DNA from: a virus
Length of the DNA: 52,931 bases
IMG/VR virus record: IMGVR_UViG_3300025849_000049
Location: 1-52,931 of that record
Reading direction: 5' to 3' (one strand)
The notes below the pieces were generated by a model, which saw nothing but the letters and a program-made list of their open reading frames with translations, made no database searches and was not told the DNA's origin. Position 1 is the stretch's first letter. Each line of letters opens with the position of its first letter. Shown one piece after another: positions 41,229 through 49,045 of this stretch. A program made the translations under genes and the position numbers.

Positions 41229-42085
41229 TACACCTGTACTTCCTCAACGTCTGGGGTCTTTGCCACAGTTGCGAGGTAACGTACTCCGTTAGAATATTTG
41301 AATGCTCTCAGACCCTGGCCACCATTGGCATCAGCCCAGCATTTCTTTTTAAATGAGCAGAAGACACAGCCAATAGCAAGCTTACGATTGCCTGACTTGC
41401 CATCTGCTATGGTATCATAACAACGAGCAGGCGCTGCGTCCTTAGTCACCATGTCCTTCAGATAACTTACTCGTGAGGGTGCATCAATCATTTCCATGTC
41501 ATGTACTGGTAAGATGCAAAGCTCACTGCTGTTCTTGTCGATTGCAAAGAAGGCTGCTTCTTTACGATTGTTCTTCGTGGCATAGGCACTAATCTGTGCA
41601 ATGTAACCGAAGGGGTCGTCGTCTGTAAGCCGTGCCTCTTTAAACTTCTTGAATGCGAATGAGGAAGCAGACTTAATATCCACAAGCACATCGTCAATCA
41701 CGCAGTCTTGGTGGCCTAGTACGCCCTCTACCATTACCTCGTCCTGTGCTTCTGTTACTGTGTGGCCTGCTGCCTTGGTAAGACAAATCAGGAGAGCCTC
41801 AAGGACATGTCCCATAAGGAACTTAATCTTAGTCTGCCCATTGATTGACTCTCCCTCTTCGCCTTGTACTCCGTACCAAATCTGACGGTCTGGCTTACCG
41901 ATTGAAGACAAGCGTAGGTTTGATGCACCTTTACGCTGACCTTCACGGAGTATGGTTTCGACTGCCTCTCGCACAAGGCCGCCGACTTCTTCTAATGCCT
42001 CTGCAACGTGAGGCAGTGTGACATCGACACCCTGTTCGAGCGTCTCGTAGATGTCTGGAATCAGTGTGTCTAATGTCTTTGTCAT
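41228..42085 (-). CDS. PD-(D/E)XK exonuclease, Cas4/RecB-like
   Basis: A 285-residue nuclease in the position of T7 gp6 exonuclease. GHVLE (92-96), GHQD (124-127), DIKSA (136-140) and QISAY (164-168) match the conserved motifs of the RecB/Cas4-like fold. Near the end C222, C240, C243 and C249 (GCVFCSFKKKCW) have the spacing of a Cas4/AddB-like iron-sulfur site. It would resect DNA for recombination and host DNA breakdown. AAGGAG lies upstream, inside the end of the small membrane gene. Confidence 0.85.
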   Translation of the reverse strand: MTKTLDTLIPDIYETLEQGVDVTLPHVAEALEEVGGLVREAVETILREGQRKGASNLRLSSIGKPDRQIWYGVQGEEGESINGQTKIKFLMGHVLEALLICLTKAAGHTVTEAQDEVMVEGVLGHQDCVIDDVLVDIKSASSFAFKKFKEARLTDDDPFGYIAQISAYATKNNRKEAAFFAIDKNSSELCILPVHDMEMIDAPSRVSYLKDMVTKDAAPARCYDTIADGKSGNRKLAIGCVFCSFKKKCWADANGGQGLRAFKYSNGVRYLATVAKTPDVEEVQV

Positions 42086-42088
42086 GTG

Positions 42089-42232
42089 TTACTCCTTAAG
42101 TTTTGTTAGTAGTTCGGCCTGTAGTTCCGCATACTTTCTAAATGAGCGCAGCTCGAAGTAGGTAAACGCAACAAAGACTGAGATTAATATAAAGTGTAGT
42201 GTGAGTAGTGTGTCTGTTAGTTCTTCAATCAT
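42089..42232 (-). CDS. 47-residue single-span membrane protein
   Basis: A short frame with AAGGA six bases before ATG. MIEELTDTLLT is followed by a hydrophobic segment (LHFILISVFVAFTYF) and then a charged helix (ELRSFRKYAELQAELLTKLKE). Its last codons supply the ribosome site for the exonuclease gene, three bases downstream. Not recognised; like other small phage membrane proteins it may affect the host envelope. Confidence 0.6.
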   Translation of the reverse strand: MIEELTDTLLTLHFILISVFVAFTYFELRSFRKYAELQAELLTKLKE

Positions 42233-42257
42233 TAACTATCCTTAAGTTATCTAGCGA

Positions 42258-42288
42258 CGAGGGGATTCTTTTACATCGACCCCTCGAT
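42258..42288. promoter_or_regulatory. Alternative stem-loops after the GIY-YIG gene
   Basis: CGAGGGG (42258-42264) can pair with CCCCTCG (42280-42286). The right arm alone also forms a perfect ATCGA-CCCC-TCGAT hairpin (42275-42288). The two folds exclude each other. No T-run follows, so it is not a standard terminator. It lies between the homing nuclease and the membrane peptide genes and could be a processing or attenuation site. Confidence 0.45.
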
Positions 42289-42300
42289 TCTAAAGCAATG

Positions 42301-42933
42301 TTAGCTTTGTTTTTTAATAACTCTACCTTTACGGTAGCCAGTTGGAATTGTATCATAGCGCATAATTCTTAAGCTGTCAACCCCATTTGTTATCCACATA
42401 GTGCCGTACATTGAGTTGCCGCTTCCTGCTTGGTGCTTAGAGTTGGCTTTTCCTATCAGCTTCTTAGAACACTCCTTGTGTTTTCTTCCCTTCCATATTC
42501 CGTCAGGAAATTTGTTTTTAATAGCTTCTTTTCCTTTCAGGGAAATCTTTACAAAGTGTTCTTTTGGAAAACTCTTTCCAACTTTACTGGCTGCTTTTGC
42601 TTGGCTGAGCTTAGATTTTTCAGGCCAGTCTTCGTATCTTGCCCTTAGACTGTTCTCGTTAATATAATCCCAACCGCCCAGTCCACCTTCATGTAAGTTG
42701 TATGGTGGGTTTAATTCTGCTATTAATTCTTTTTCCTTCTCAAACATTTCTTGGGGTGAGGGGAAGACAAAAAGAATATCTTTAATAAAGTTGTCTTCCC
42801 CATACTTTGTAACAGCACGTTTTATAACTGTACCAGACCCCATATAGTTATCCTGTGGGTTCTTTGTTTTGTGACAACCAATATAAAATTTACCGTTTTG
42901 TTTATTGGTTATTTTGTAGACAGTGTATAACAT
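42301..42933 (-). CDS. GIY-YIG homing endonuclease
   Basis: A 210-residue protein. The N-terminal TVYKITNKQNGKFYIGCHK is the GIY-YIG nuclease core. The C-terminus has GSGNSMYGTMWITNG followed by IPTGYRKGRV, the NUMOD-type DNA-binding tail common in phage homing enzymes. It starts 17 bases downstream of the tRNA-Arg gene and lies as a free-standing gene in the replication module, so it is probably a selfish element that spreads by cutting relatives lacking it. Confidence 0.9.
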   Translation of the reverse strand: MLYTVYKITNKQNGKFYIGCHKTKNPQDNYMGSGTVIKRAVTKYGEDNFIKDILFVFPSPQEMFEKEKELIAELNPPYNLHEGGLGGWDYINENSLRARYEDWPEKSKLSQAKAASKVGKSFPKEHFVKISLKGKEAIKNKFPDGIWKGRKHKECSKKLIGKANSKHQAGSGNSMYGTMWITNGVDSLRIMRYDTIPTGYRKGRVIKKQS

Positions 42934-42950
42934 GTTGTTACCCCCTGATG

Positions 42951-43024
42951 CGAACGCAGCAGGATTTGAACCTGCGACCTACAGCTTAGAAGGCTGTTGC
43001 TCTATCCAGCTGAGCTATGCGTCC
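42951..43024 (-). tRNA. tRNA-Arg (anticodon UCU)
   Basis: A 74-base tRNA reading on the minus strand. The acceptor arms GGACGCA and TGCGTTC pair with one G-U. D, anticodon (ACAGC/GCTGT) and T (GCAGG/CCTGC) stems are complete, with TTCAAAT in the T loop. The anticodon TCT (42990-42988) reads AGA and AGG. No CCA is encoded (CAT follows the discriminator G). Its first base is also the last base of the TAG stop of the upstream gene. Confidence 0.95.
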
Positions 43025-43221
43025 TACTTTTTCTTTGCTGCCTTACGAATACGTTGTACCTTGTGGGCAATATATTCTTCTTCGTCCGCAAAGAAGTTAT
43101 GCAGACCCTTGAAGAAGCGTAGCTGTACAGCCTTGAGGAAGCGTCCTCGTGGCATAGCCCAGCCAAGTACAAGCCCTGCAAGGCCAGCATATACGACAAC
43201 TAATAGTGGTGCAATTTCCAT
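43024..43221 (-). CDS. Small membrane protein next to the tRNA
   Basis: 65 residues from ATG 43221 (AGGAGA six bases upstream). One membrane helix (APLLVVVYAGLAGLVLGWAM, about residues 4-23) is followed by a basic cytoplasmic-type tail (RFLKAVQLRFFKGLHNFF, then EEEYIAHKVQRIRKAAKKK). Not recognised. Its stop codon shares a base with the tRNA. Confidence 0.65.
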   Translation of the reverse strand: MEIAPLLVVVYAGLAGLVLGWAMPRGRFLKAVQLRFFKGLHNFFADEEEYIAHKVQRIRKAAKKK

Positions 43222-43315
43222 AATAATCTCCTGATAAAGGTGATGGAGTCCCCGTCCCGTATCCATCTTCAGCTGCCAAATATCTGAGTGCAGCCCCCGT
43301 GCTTACTCCTTTTAC

Positions 43316-43777
43316 TTAGAAAGGAATCTCGTCGCTTGCCATGTCCTGAATAGGAGCAGCAGCAGTTTCGATTACGTCAAAGTCTTCAGCACCGCCACCA
43401 GCATATGCAACAAGGTTAACTACTTGAACCTTCTTGAGTAGTGGGGATACACCAGACTTGCCATTCATCTCCCAAGCAAACGGTGTATACATTACGTTAC
43501 ATACACTGCCGTTGCCTACAAGCTGTTCGAATGGTTGCTTCTGTGCATCCATAACTTCAGGTGCTTCGTTGGTTGAGCCATCACGGCGGGTTGTTTTCTG
43601 ACGAATGTGTACAAAGTCTCCACGCTCGTCGCCTTTATTCTTGATAGTAAGTCCATCTGCTTCGATGGCTTTGCGGTTGTTGTCATCCACAAGCAAGTCC
43701 AAACCCCACTCTGGTTCGTACGTTGTGTTCGGCTGTTGAATAGATGCCCAATAAACTTTACCTGATACTACTGTCAT
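43316..43777 (-). CDS. ssb: Single-stranded DNA-binding protein, T7 gp2.5-like
   Basis: A 153-residue OB-fold protein. GKVYWASIQQPNTTYEPEWG near the start, VHIRQKTTRRDGS and the acidic C-terminus ending DEIPF are typical of gp2.5-like SSBs. There the aromatic-ended tail contacts polymerase and helicase. It is transcribed from its own promoter, with three AAACGGA repeats in the leader, and lies downstream of the polymerase gene. Confidence 0.88.
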   Translation of the reverse strand: MTVVSGKVYWASIQQPNTTYEPEWGLDLLVDDNNRKAIEADGLTIKNKGDERGDFVHIRQKTTRRDGSTNEAPEVMDAQKQPFEQLVGNGSVCNVMYTPFAWEMNGKSGVSPLLKKVQVVNLVAYAGGGAEDFDVIETAAAPIQDMASDEIPF

Positions 43778-43787
43778 AATTTAATTC

Positions 43788-43817
43788 TCCGTTTTGGATT
43801 CCGTTTGGCTTCCGTTT
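43788..43817. repeat. Three AAACGGA repeats in the ssb leader
   Basis: In the coding direction AAACGGA occurs at 43817-43811, 43806-43800 and 43794-43788, spaced 11 and 12 bases, between the predicted start (about 43842) and the ssb ATG (43777). The last repeat lies directly before GAATTAA and the start. Regular spacing in an mRNA leader suggests a protein-binding or translational-control site. Confidence 0.6.
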
Positions 43818-43848
43818 CGCTAAGCATTATTGCCGTTGCGATGATTGT

Positions 43849-43877
43849 ATAATGCCACACCCTGAATAGAATGTCAA
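43849..43877 (-). promoter_or_regulatory. Promoter for ssb
   Basis: Minus strand TTGACA (43877-43872), 17 bases, CATTAT (43854-43849, 4 of 6). It lies in the 114-base gap between polymerase and ssb. The predicted start near 43842 gives a 65-base leader. Confidence 0.5.
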
Positions 43878-43891
43878 CATTTATTTTCACT

Positions 43892-45544
43892 TTAGTGGGT
43901 GTCAGACCAAGATAAGCCAGTCTTATACTCACAATCTAGGGGGCAATTAACCTTGAGGGATTCCTCTGTAAGCTTCATTGCCTCCTTAGTAATAGCACCG
44001 AAGGCTTCTTCCTGTCCCTTACGTACCTCGAATTGGTATTCGTCATGTACACTTGCAACAAGGTTGAAGTCCAGCTTTGCTTTAGTGGCTAGGATAATAA
44101 TAAACTTAAGCCATTCCTTACATACAATTGCACCAGCACCTTGCAATAGCAGGTTGAGTGCAGCATGTTTGTTTCGTATGGTAAGGACACGACCATCCAA
44201 GCCAATGAGATAACCTCTGCCAGACAACTTGTCTACCTTAGAGCGTAGTGCTTTCAAGGCAGGCATGTTGTTTAAGAAGTTATCAATCAGACGCTGACCA
44301 TCCTTGGCTGTGCCATTGACGACCTGTCCAATCTTACCAGCACCAGCACCATACAAGAAGGCATAGATAAATGTCTTTGCGTTGTCCCTTGTAGGTAGCC
44401 CTGCTGCTGTTTGGTTAGCGGTATGAACATCACCCTCTACAACTTCCTTGGTGTAGGCTTCGTCGTTCATGTAGTGTGCTAACATCCGTAGCTCAAGTCC
44501 TGATGCGTCAGTACCCAGCAGTGTGTAGTCGTCACTAGATACTTTCCACAATGCCCTGCACTCCTTACCATAGGGTGAGTAGACAGCAGGAACCTGTGCC
44601 ATGTTGGGTGACGAGTGAGACATACGACCAGTGATTGTACCCAGCGTCATAACCCTGCCGTGTACCCTGTCGTTCTCGTCTGCTACAGCAATCCAAGATT
44701 TAATCTGGGACACACGCTTCTCAAGCGTAAGGTATGTAGCAATCAACTGAGCTTGGGGGATGTCGATTTTCTCAAGAATCTCTTCACCGACAATCGGCTG
44801 TCCCTTCTCAGTAAACTTCTTAGGCTTCCAACCCAAGTTCATAAGGCGTTGTGCAATCTGTTGGCGTGAGCCTGGGTTGAACACAGTAACCTTATCCTTT
44901 AATCTTTTACCTGTCTTCTCAGATACTCTAATCTCTGTAATAGGTTTAAAGACTTCGTGAAGTTCTTCTCTAAGTTTGTGAGACTTATCTGATAGCTTTG
45001 CAACTAGCAGGCTTGCCTCCTTCACGTCAAGTGTGAAGCCGTTCTGTTCTTGCTTGTCAACCACTGCACGAATCTGATGCTCAAGCTTAATGCTACGAGC
45101 AGAGAAGCCCTTGAGTGTAGGGACAAGAGCCTTATACACCTTAGCTGTTAGGTCTACATCCCTGATGCAATACTTAAGCATCTCGTCTGTGTAACCTGAG
45201 AAGTCGTGGAAGTCTATCTTCCCGAAGCCAAGTGTCTTACCCCAAGCGTCAAGTGAATGACCACCGTCTCGCACTGGGCTGGCAAGCTGCGACATGATAA
45301 GTGTGTCACGTATCTTAGCCAGTGGTATCTCCACACCAAGCAATCTCTTGAGGACAGGGGCATCAAAGGACACTCCGTTGTGCATGATAACAATGTCTGC
45401 ACTCTCAATAAGATTCTTGGCGTGGTGAACATGGTCTGGTTTGTAAGTGTAGATGCGGTCTTCGTCGATGTCCTTAGCTACAATACAATAAATAGTAGTA
45501 GCATCTAGGCTGTCTGTTTCAATGTCTACTACTAATCTTTTCAT
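43892..45544 (-). CDS. Family A DNA polymerase, T7-like, lacking the thioredoxin-binding insertion
   Basis: A 550-residue polymerase. The 3'-5' exonuclease has DIET at residues 7-10 and a YCIRDVDLTAK motif near 125-135. Polymerase motif A DASGLELRMLAHY starts at 346. The O-helix RDNAKTFIYAFLYGAG runs 386-401, with Y394 at the T7 Y526 position. Motif C HDEYQ is at 500-504. Compared with T7 gp5 (704 residues), the thumb insertion that binds thioredoxin is almost absent: about 13 residues between TGKRL and the FNPGSR motif. Coupled to the 45541 gene by ATGA. Confidence 0.95.
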   Translation of the reverse strand: MKRLVVDIETDSLDATTIYCIVAKDIDEDRIYTYKPDHVHHAKNLIESADIVIMHNGVSFDAPVLKRLLGVEIPLAKIRDTLIMSQLASPVRDGGHSLDAWGKTLGFGKIDFHDFSGYTDEMLKYCIRDVDLTAKVYKALVPTLKGFSARSIKLEHQIRAVVDKQEQNGFTLDVKEASLLVAKLSDKSHKLREELHEVFKPITEIRVSEKTGKRLKDKVTVFNPGSRQQIAQRLMNLGWKPKKFTEKGQPIVGEEILEKIDIPQAQLIATYLTLEKRVSQIKSWIAVADENDRVHGRVMTLGTITGRMSHSSPNMAQVPAVYSPYGKECRALWKVSSDDYTLLGTDASGLELRMLAHYMNDEAYTKEVVEGDVHTANQTAAGLPTRDNAKTFIYAFLYGAGAGKIGQVVNGTAKDGQRLIDNFLNNMPALKALRSKVDKLSGRGYLIGLDGRVLTIRNKHAALNLLLQGAGAIVCKEWLKFIIILATKAKLDFNLVASVHDEYQFEVRKGQEEAFGAITKEAMKLTEESLKVNCPLDCEYKTGLSWSDTH

Positions 45545-46005
45545 ACTTCAATTAACTCCGCTTCTTGATAAGGTACGTGGAAGAACTGTTCACCCTGTAG
45601 GATGCGTCCACCTTGTGCTTCTTTAACTACTGACTTAGATGCTGTGTCACCACTGATACGCCACGCTGCTTTCATGTCAGGTCGTATGATGTAGAAGTGT
45701 AAGACACCCTTGTCTGCTACTGCATTAATAAGTTTATGTTTGCGGTAAGGTATTCGTATCTCTTTCCAATTAGGATTCCAATCACCTTTCCATCCATACT
45801 TTATCTCCGCCTCGTTGAAGAACTTATTATAATCCAACTCGCTTTTGATGTCAACAGAAAAATCTTCTGTCGTGTCTAAAATTGTATGGCCTTGTGTGGA
45901 TAAGTAATCAACCACCCATTGCTTGGCCTTGTTGTCTGAGCGTTCATATCTCTCTCGTGAGAAGGGAATGTTTACGCTGCCTACGATTGGTTTAAGTTGT
46001 TCCAT
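45541..46005 (-). CDS. Unknown replication-module protein (possible nuclease)
   Basis: A 154-residue protein between polymerase and HNH genes. Near residues 59-85, LDYNKFFNEAEIKYGWKGDW and WKEIRIPYRKHKL have the acidic-then-E-x-K look of a PD-(D/E)XK-type fold; I cannot confirm it. It has GAGG upstream of ATG. Its DNA contains a perfect consensus promoter (45826-45854) serving the polymerase gene. Confidence 0.6.
   Translation of the reverse strand: MEQLKPIVGSVNIPFSRERYERSDNKAKQWVVDYLSTQGHTILDTTEDFSVDIKSELDYNKFFNEAEIKYGWKGDWNPNWKEIRIPYRKHKLINAVADKGVLHFYIIRPDMKAAWRISGDTASKSVVKEAQGGRILQGEQFFHVPYQEAELIEV
45826..45854 (-). promoter_or_regulatory. Perfect consensus promoter inside the 45541 gene, upstream of polymerase
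   Basis: Minus strand TTGACA (45854-45849), 17 bases, TATAAT (45831-45826). The predicted start near 45819 lies about 275 bases before the polymerase ATG, inside coding sequence. The full consensus with exact spacing in a coding region is unlikely by chance. Confidence 0.75.
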
Positions 46006-46372
46006 TTTCTATTTCCTCCAGATACTTAAGTGCTTTTGAAAGGCTTTCTTTGGTGTCTCCAAGCGCCCCCAATCCTGTGTTACATGTGGTACACAATATA
46101 CCTCGAACATCACCTGAGTCATGGCAGTGGTCAACACATGCTTTCTTTACAACCTCAGAGTGTTTATCGCTAGGTAGCTTTAGCTTTACCTCACATATCT
46201 TACACCTTTCTTTCTGCCTCTTGAACATAGTGAGGATGGTGTAGTAGCTAACTCCATATGTTTTTTGGTAGTACTTATCAAGTTTAATTTTCCTAGTACA
46301 GTCACCACACATCGGCCACCCTCGCTTTGTGAGGTTCCATGTTTCTTTAGTGCATCTACTACATTTCCTCAT
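45992..46372 (-). CDS. HNH / recombination endonuclease VII-like homing nuclease
   Basis: 126 residues from ATG 46372; an in-frame ATG at 46426 would add 18 residues and cannot be excluded. N-terminal zinc knuckles CSRC and CGDC (residues 4-25) precede the nuclease core: CKIC, ACVDHCHDSGDVRGILCTTC, NTGLGALGDTKESL. This is the T4 endonuclease VII/HNH type common as free-standing homing genes. It sits between primase-helicase and the 154-residue gene. Confidence 0.85.
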   Translation of the reverse strand: MRKCSRCTKETWNLTKRGWPMCGDCTRKIKLDKYYQKTYGVSYYTILTMFKRQKERCKICEVKLKLPSDKHSEVVKKACVDHCHDSGDVRGILCTTCNTGLGALGDTKESLSKALKYLEEIENGTT

Positions 46373-46427
46373 TTTTATATACCTAACTAAATGTCTGTGT
46401 AACTCTTGAAGCTGCCTGTAATACATA

Positions 46428-48083
46428 TCACAGGTAATCCCCCACGTCTACTGTGCCAAAGTCTTCCTTGTTAGGGTCGTCAATCTCTGTCATGCGGCCA
46501 GTGTCACGGTCATACAACAGGTAGGCACCGACGCCAGTCTCACCAGCATAGCGGTTCTTAAGGACACGCACTGTGGTTGTGTTGGCCACGATGGGGTCGG
46601 TAGCCTGCTGGTCACGCTCCATTGCAATCACAGCGTCACTGATTTGTGCAATACTGTGTGAGCCACGGAGCATAGACAGGCTAATCTCCTTGCCCTCTTC
46701 CTGACCCTTGTCACCAGAGGCACGGCGTAAGTGGGAGACAAGCAGGACACAGCACTGCGTCTCTTCTACAAGAGAGCGTAGGTTGGTCATCATCTTGTCA
46801 ATGTTGCGCCGCTCGTCGTCACCCTCAAGACCTGACACCAAGATGGATAGGTGGTCAAGGATAATAAACTTACAGTCAAGAGCCTTAATCATGTAACGAA
46901 TACGAGCAAGTATCTCGTCCGTCTGGATGGAACCGAAGTGGTCGAATGCAAACACACGGCCTGTGCCTACAGTGGCTTCCTCGTATGCTTTTAGTTTCTC
47001 ATGTGGCACAGTCTCACGAACCTCTTGAATGTATAGACGCTTGCTTGCCTCTACCGACATAAGGTGGAAGATAGTCTGCTTGACGTTCTCCTCAAGGCTG
47101 ACGATGCCGATGTTGTGCTTGGAGTTGTTGAGCAGGTGATGCTCTAGCTCTCGCATGATGCTTGACTTACCAGCACCAGTGCCAGCAGTGAAGGTGATAA
47201 GCTCACCAGTCCGCATCCCATACAGCATCTCGTTCAAGCCTTCGTAAGGGTAAGGCACACTCTCCTTGTCATCTGTTTCATACAGCCCCTCAAAGTTCTT
47301 GAGGCTTACGATACCTGCTGGAGTGTGTGGCTGTGCATCCCACCAACGCTGCATGAACTCTTCGGTCTTGCCGTGCTTGAGATACTCATTGGCATCCTTA
47401 GCCCGTAGCTTGACAATCTTACACTTGTTAGGCTCGAACAACTGAGCCACTGAAGCAGCCGCTTTTGCGCCGTGTTCGTCGTTGTCAAAGCATAGCACGA
47501 TGTTCTCGAACTTGTTGAGCCACTCGAACTGTGCCTTGCAATCCTTGAGTGCAGACTGTGCGCCGTTACGAACAGACACGGCAGGCCACTTGCTACCCAT
47601 CATCTGATAGGCAGACAAGGCATCAAGCTCACCCTCACAGATGGTAATGAACTTACCAGCCCGACCAAACAACTGCTGGCCGAACAAGGTGGCATGGGGC
47701 ATGACGCCCTCCGCATTGAATTGCTTGTTAGCAACGTGCCGCACCTTGTTGGCAACGTGATTGCCGTTGATGTCGTAGTATGGGTAGATGTGCTTGCCGT
47801 CTGTTTGTGTAACGCCGTAGGTCTTTGCAGCTTCTAGGCTGATGCTGCGGTCAGGGATGGCAGAGAACTGACCCTGGGACAGGGTAGCAGTGGCCTGTGC
47901 TGTGGGTAGGTTTACAACTGTGTTTTGCATTGGTGTGTGTCCTTCTTGGTTGGGTGATGGTGTAAACTTCTCGCAGACAAAGCAGTAGGCGTGGCCATCG
48001 TCGTAGTGGACGTTGCCATCGGATGAGCCACAAGACCCACACTCACCTCTGCTTGTTGCCTGTGCCTCATTTGTTGGCGGCAT
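46428..48083 (-). CDS. Primase-helicase, T7 gp4-like
   Basis: 551 residues from ATG 48083 (GGAG six bases upstream). A zinc finger with C15, C18, C34 and C37 begins the primase. The TOPRIM site CEGELDALS (149-157) and FDNDEHG (199-205) catalyse RNA primer synthesis. The RecA-like helicase has Walker A GTGAGKSS (301-308). It unwinds and primes at the fork with the polymerase and SSB encoded downstream. Overlaps the 48067 gene by 17 bases. Confidence 0.93.
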   Translation of the reverse strand: MPPTNEAQATSRGECGSCGSSDGNVHYDDGHAYCFVCEKFTPSPNQEGHTPMQNTVVNLPTAQATATLSQGQFSAIPDRSISLEAAKTYGVTQTDGKHIYPYYDINGNHVANKVRHVANKQFNAEGVMPHATLFGQQLFGRAGKFITICEGELDALSAYQMMGSKWPAVSVRNGAQSALKDCKAQFEWLNKFENIVLCFDNDEHGAKAAASVAQLFEPNKCKIVKLRAKDANEYLKHGKTEEFMQRWWDAQPHTPAGIVSLKNFEGLYETDDKESVPYPYEGLNEMLYGMRTGELITFTAGTGAGKSSIMRELEHHLLNNSKHNIGIVSLEENVKQTIFHLMSVEASKRLYIQEVRETVPHEKLKAYEEATVGTGRVFAFDHFGSIQTDEILARIRYMIKALDCKFIILDHLSILVSGLEGDDERRNIDKMMTNLRSLVEETQCCVLLVSHLRRASGDKGQEEGKEISLSMLRGSHSIAQISDAVIAMERDQQATDPIVANTTTVRVLKNRYAGETGVGAYLLYDRDTGRMTEIDDPNKEDFGTVDVGDYL

Positions 48084-48261
48084 AATATACTCCGAACTCC
48101 TTGCCCTCGTCATAGATGAAGAGCTTGTTGTTTACTGTCTCAGTCGTGAAGCCCATGCCCTTAGCCAATAAGGCACGAAAGCGGAGGAACTCGTCCCTGT
48201 CTTGGACGTTCTCCATGAACGCAGCGCCACACCCTTGTGTTTTATACATCATTCGATACAT
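48067..48261 (-). CDS. Small early protein
   Basis: 64 residues, overlapping the 48242 gene by 20 bases and the primase by 17. Contents include QDRDEFLRFRALLAKGMGF and KLFIYDEGKEFGVYYA, an alpha/beta pattern often seen in tiny phage proteins. Function unknown. Confidence 0.6.
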   Translation of the reverse strand: MYRMMYKTQGCGAAFMENVQDRDEFLRFRALLAKGMGFTTETVNNKLFIYDEGKEFGVYYAANK

Positions 48262-48373
48262 TTGAAACCTCTTTGATTGCTTCTGTGATTGTTATCTTGC
48301 GGTCAGAATTATTCTGCATTGTGATTGCCTTGCGGCGGATTGCTTTTTTCTTTTGCTTGTCTGTCTTAGTCAT
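48242..48373 (-). CDS. 43-residue basic protein
   Basis: A short frame with GAGG six bases before ATG; the start overlaps the preceding stop and the end overlaps the 48067 gene. The N-terminus is strongly basic (KTDKQKKKAIRRKA) and the second half helical. Unrecognised; overlaps and ribosome site are the evidence. Confidence 0.55.
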   Translation of the reverse strand: MTKTDKQKKKAIRRKAITMQNNSDRKITITEAIKEVSNVSNDV

Positions 48374-48587
48374 TATAAACCTCGTCTGTTTCTTTATCTA
48401 GTTTCGTTCCATCGCCATCGTAATACCACGACCTGTCGGCAGGGTCAAGCTCTATGCCTACATGAAACCTACCCAGTGCCTTCTTAAGCGTGGCAGCTTT
48501 CTTTGTATACCACTCTGGTGTTCGGCGTTTCTCTTGCTTCATACGGCGGACATTATCTCTGTGCCGTTTAATGCGCTTGTCGTCCAT
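48366..48587 (-). CDS. Small early basic protein
   Basis: 73 residues. The N-terminus is very basic (KRIKRHRDNVRRMKQEKRR), followed by TPEWYTKKAATLKKALGRF and an acidic end (DRSWYYDGDGTKLDKETDE). Unrecognised; part of the overlapping early array. Confidence 0.65.
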   Translation of the reverse strand: MDDKRIKRHRDNVRRMKQEKRRTPEWYTKKAATLKKALGRFHVGIELDPADRSWYYDGDGTKLDKETDEVYND

Positions 48588-48593
48588 TGTATA

Positions 48594-48785
48594 TCACTCC
48601 TTGTGTAGGAAGGCAAGTATTAAAGTTGAACCGCCTTCGTTTTGTTTACGCTTGTCATAGACATAGTCGTAACCCATCTTCATTTTCATACGCTCAAGCC
48701 ATTGCTCTGCGTCCTCGTCGTAGACAAACAGCCTACCAAAGAACCCGTCCATCTTCTTGAGCTTACGAAGAGACATCTGTTTCAT
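48594..48785 (-). CDS. Small early protein
   Basis: 63 residues, coupled to the 48782 gene by ATGA. FGRLFVYDEDAEQWLERMKMKMGYDYVYD suggests an alpha/beta fold; the end has STLILAFLHKE. Unrecognised. Confidence 0.6.
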   Translation of the reverse strand: MKQMSLRKLKKMDGFFGRLFVYDEDAEQWLERMKMKMGYDYVYDKRKQNEGGSTLILAFLHKE

Positions 48786-48961
48786 TCGTCATGCTCCTGC
48801 TCAGAAAGACCAAAGGCAAAGCTCACGCTGTCTGAGTGCAGGTCGTTTGCCTCTTCTCGTGCCATCTTCTTTGCTTCCTTCTGACTGTATCCTTCGTCAA
48901 GATACTGGTGATACAAGTCTCTAAAGAGTTGCTTCTTATCTTGTTCCCATAGGTTGCTCAT
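48782..48961 (-). CDS. 59-residue early protein
   Basis: A short frame with AGGA six bases before ATG. It is mainly helical (DKKQLFRDLYHQYLDEGYSQ, KEAKKMAREEANDLH) with the look of a small HTH-like or helical-hairpin protein. Its stop overlaps the next start by four bases. Unrecognised. Confidence 0.65.
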   Translation of the reverse strand: MSNLWEQDKKQLFRDLYHQYLDEGYSQKEAKKMAREEANDLHSDSVSFAFGLSEQEHDE

Positions 48962-48969
48962 ATCATGTC

Positions 48970-49044
48970 CTAACTATATAGAAGCACTAATAATGCTACA
49001 AGTGCTATAATAAAATATGTAAGTCGCTTCTCTTGTTTGTTCAT
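48970..49044 (-). CDS. 24-residue membrane peptide after SleB
   Basis: MNKQEKRLTYF followed by IIALVALLVLLYS: a basic start and one membrane helix. AGGTGG lies about seven bases before the ATG, which begins two bases after the SleB stop. The tight coupling to a wall hydrolase suggests a role in export or timing of that enzyme, but such peptides can also be incidental. Confidence 0.5.
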   Translation of the reverse strand: MNKQEKRLTYFIIALVALLVLLYS

Positions 49045-49045
49045 C

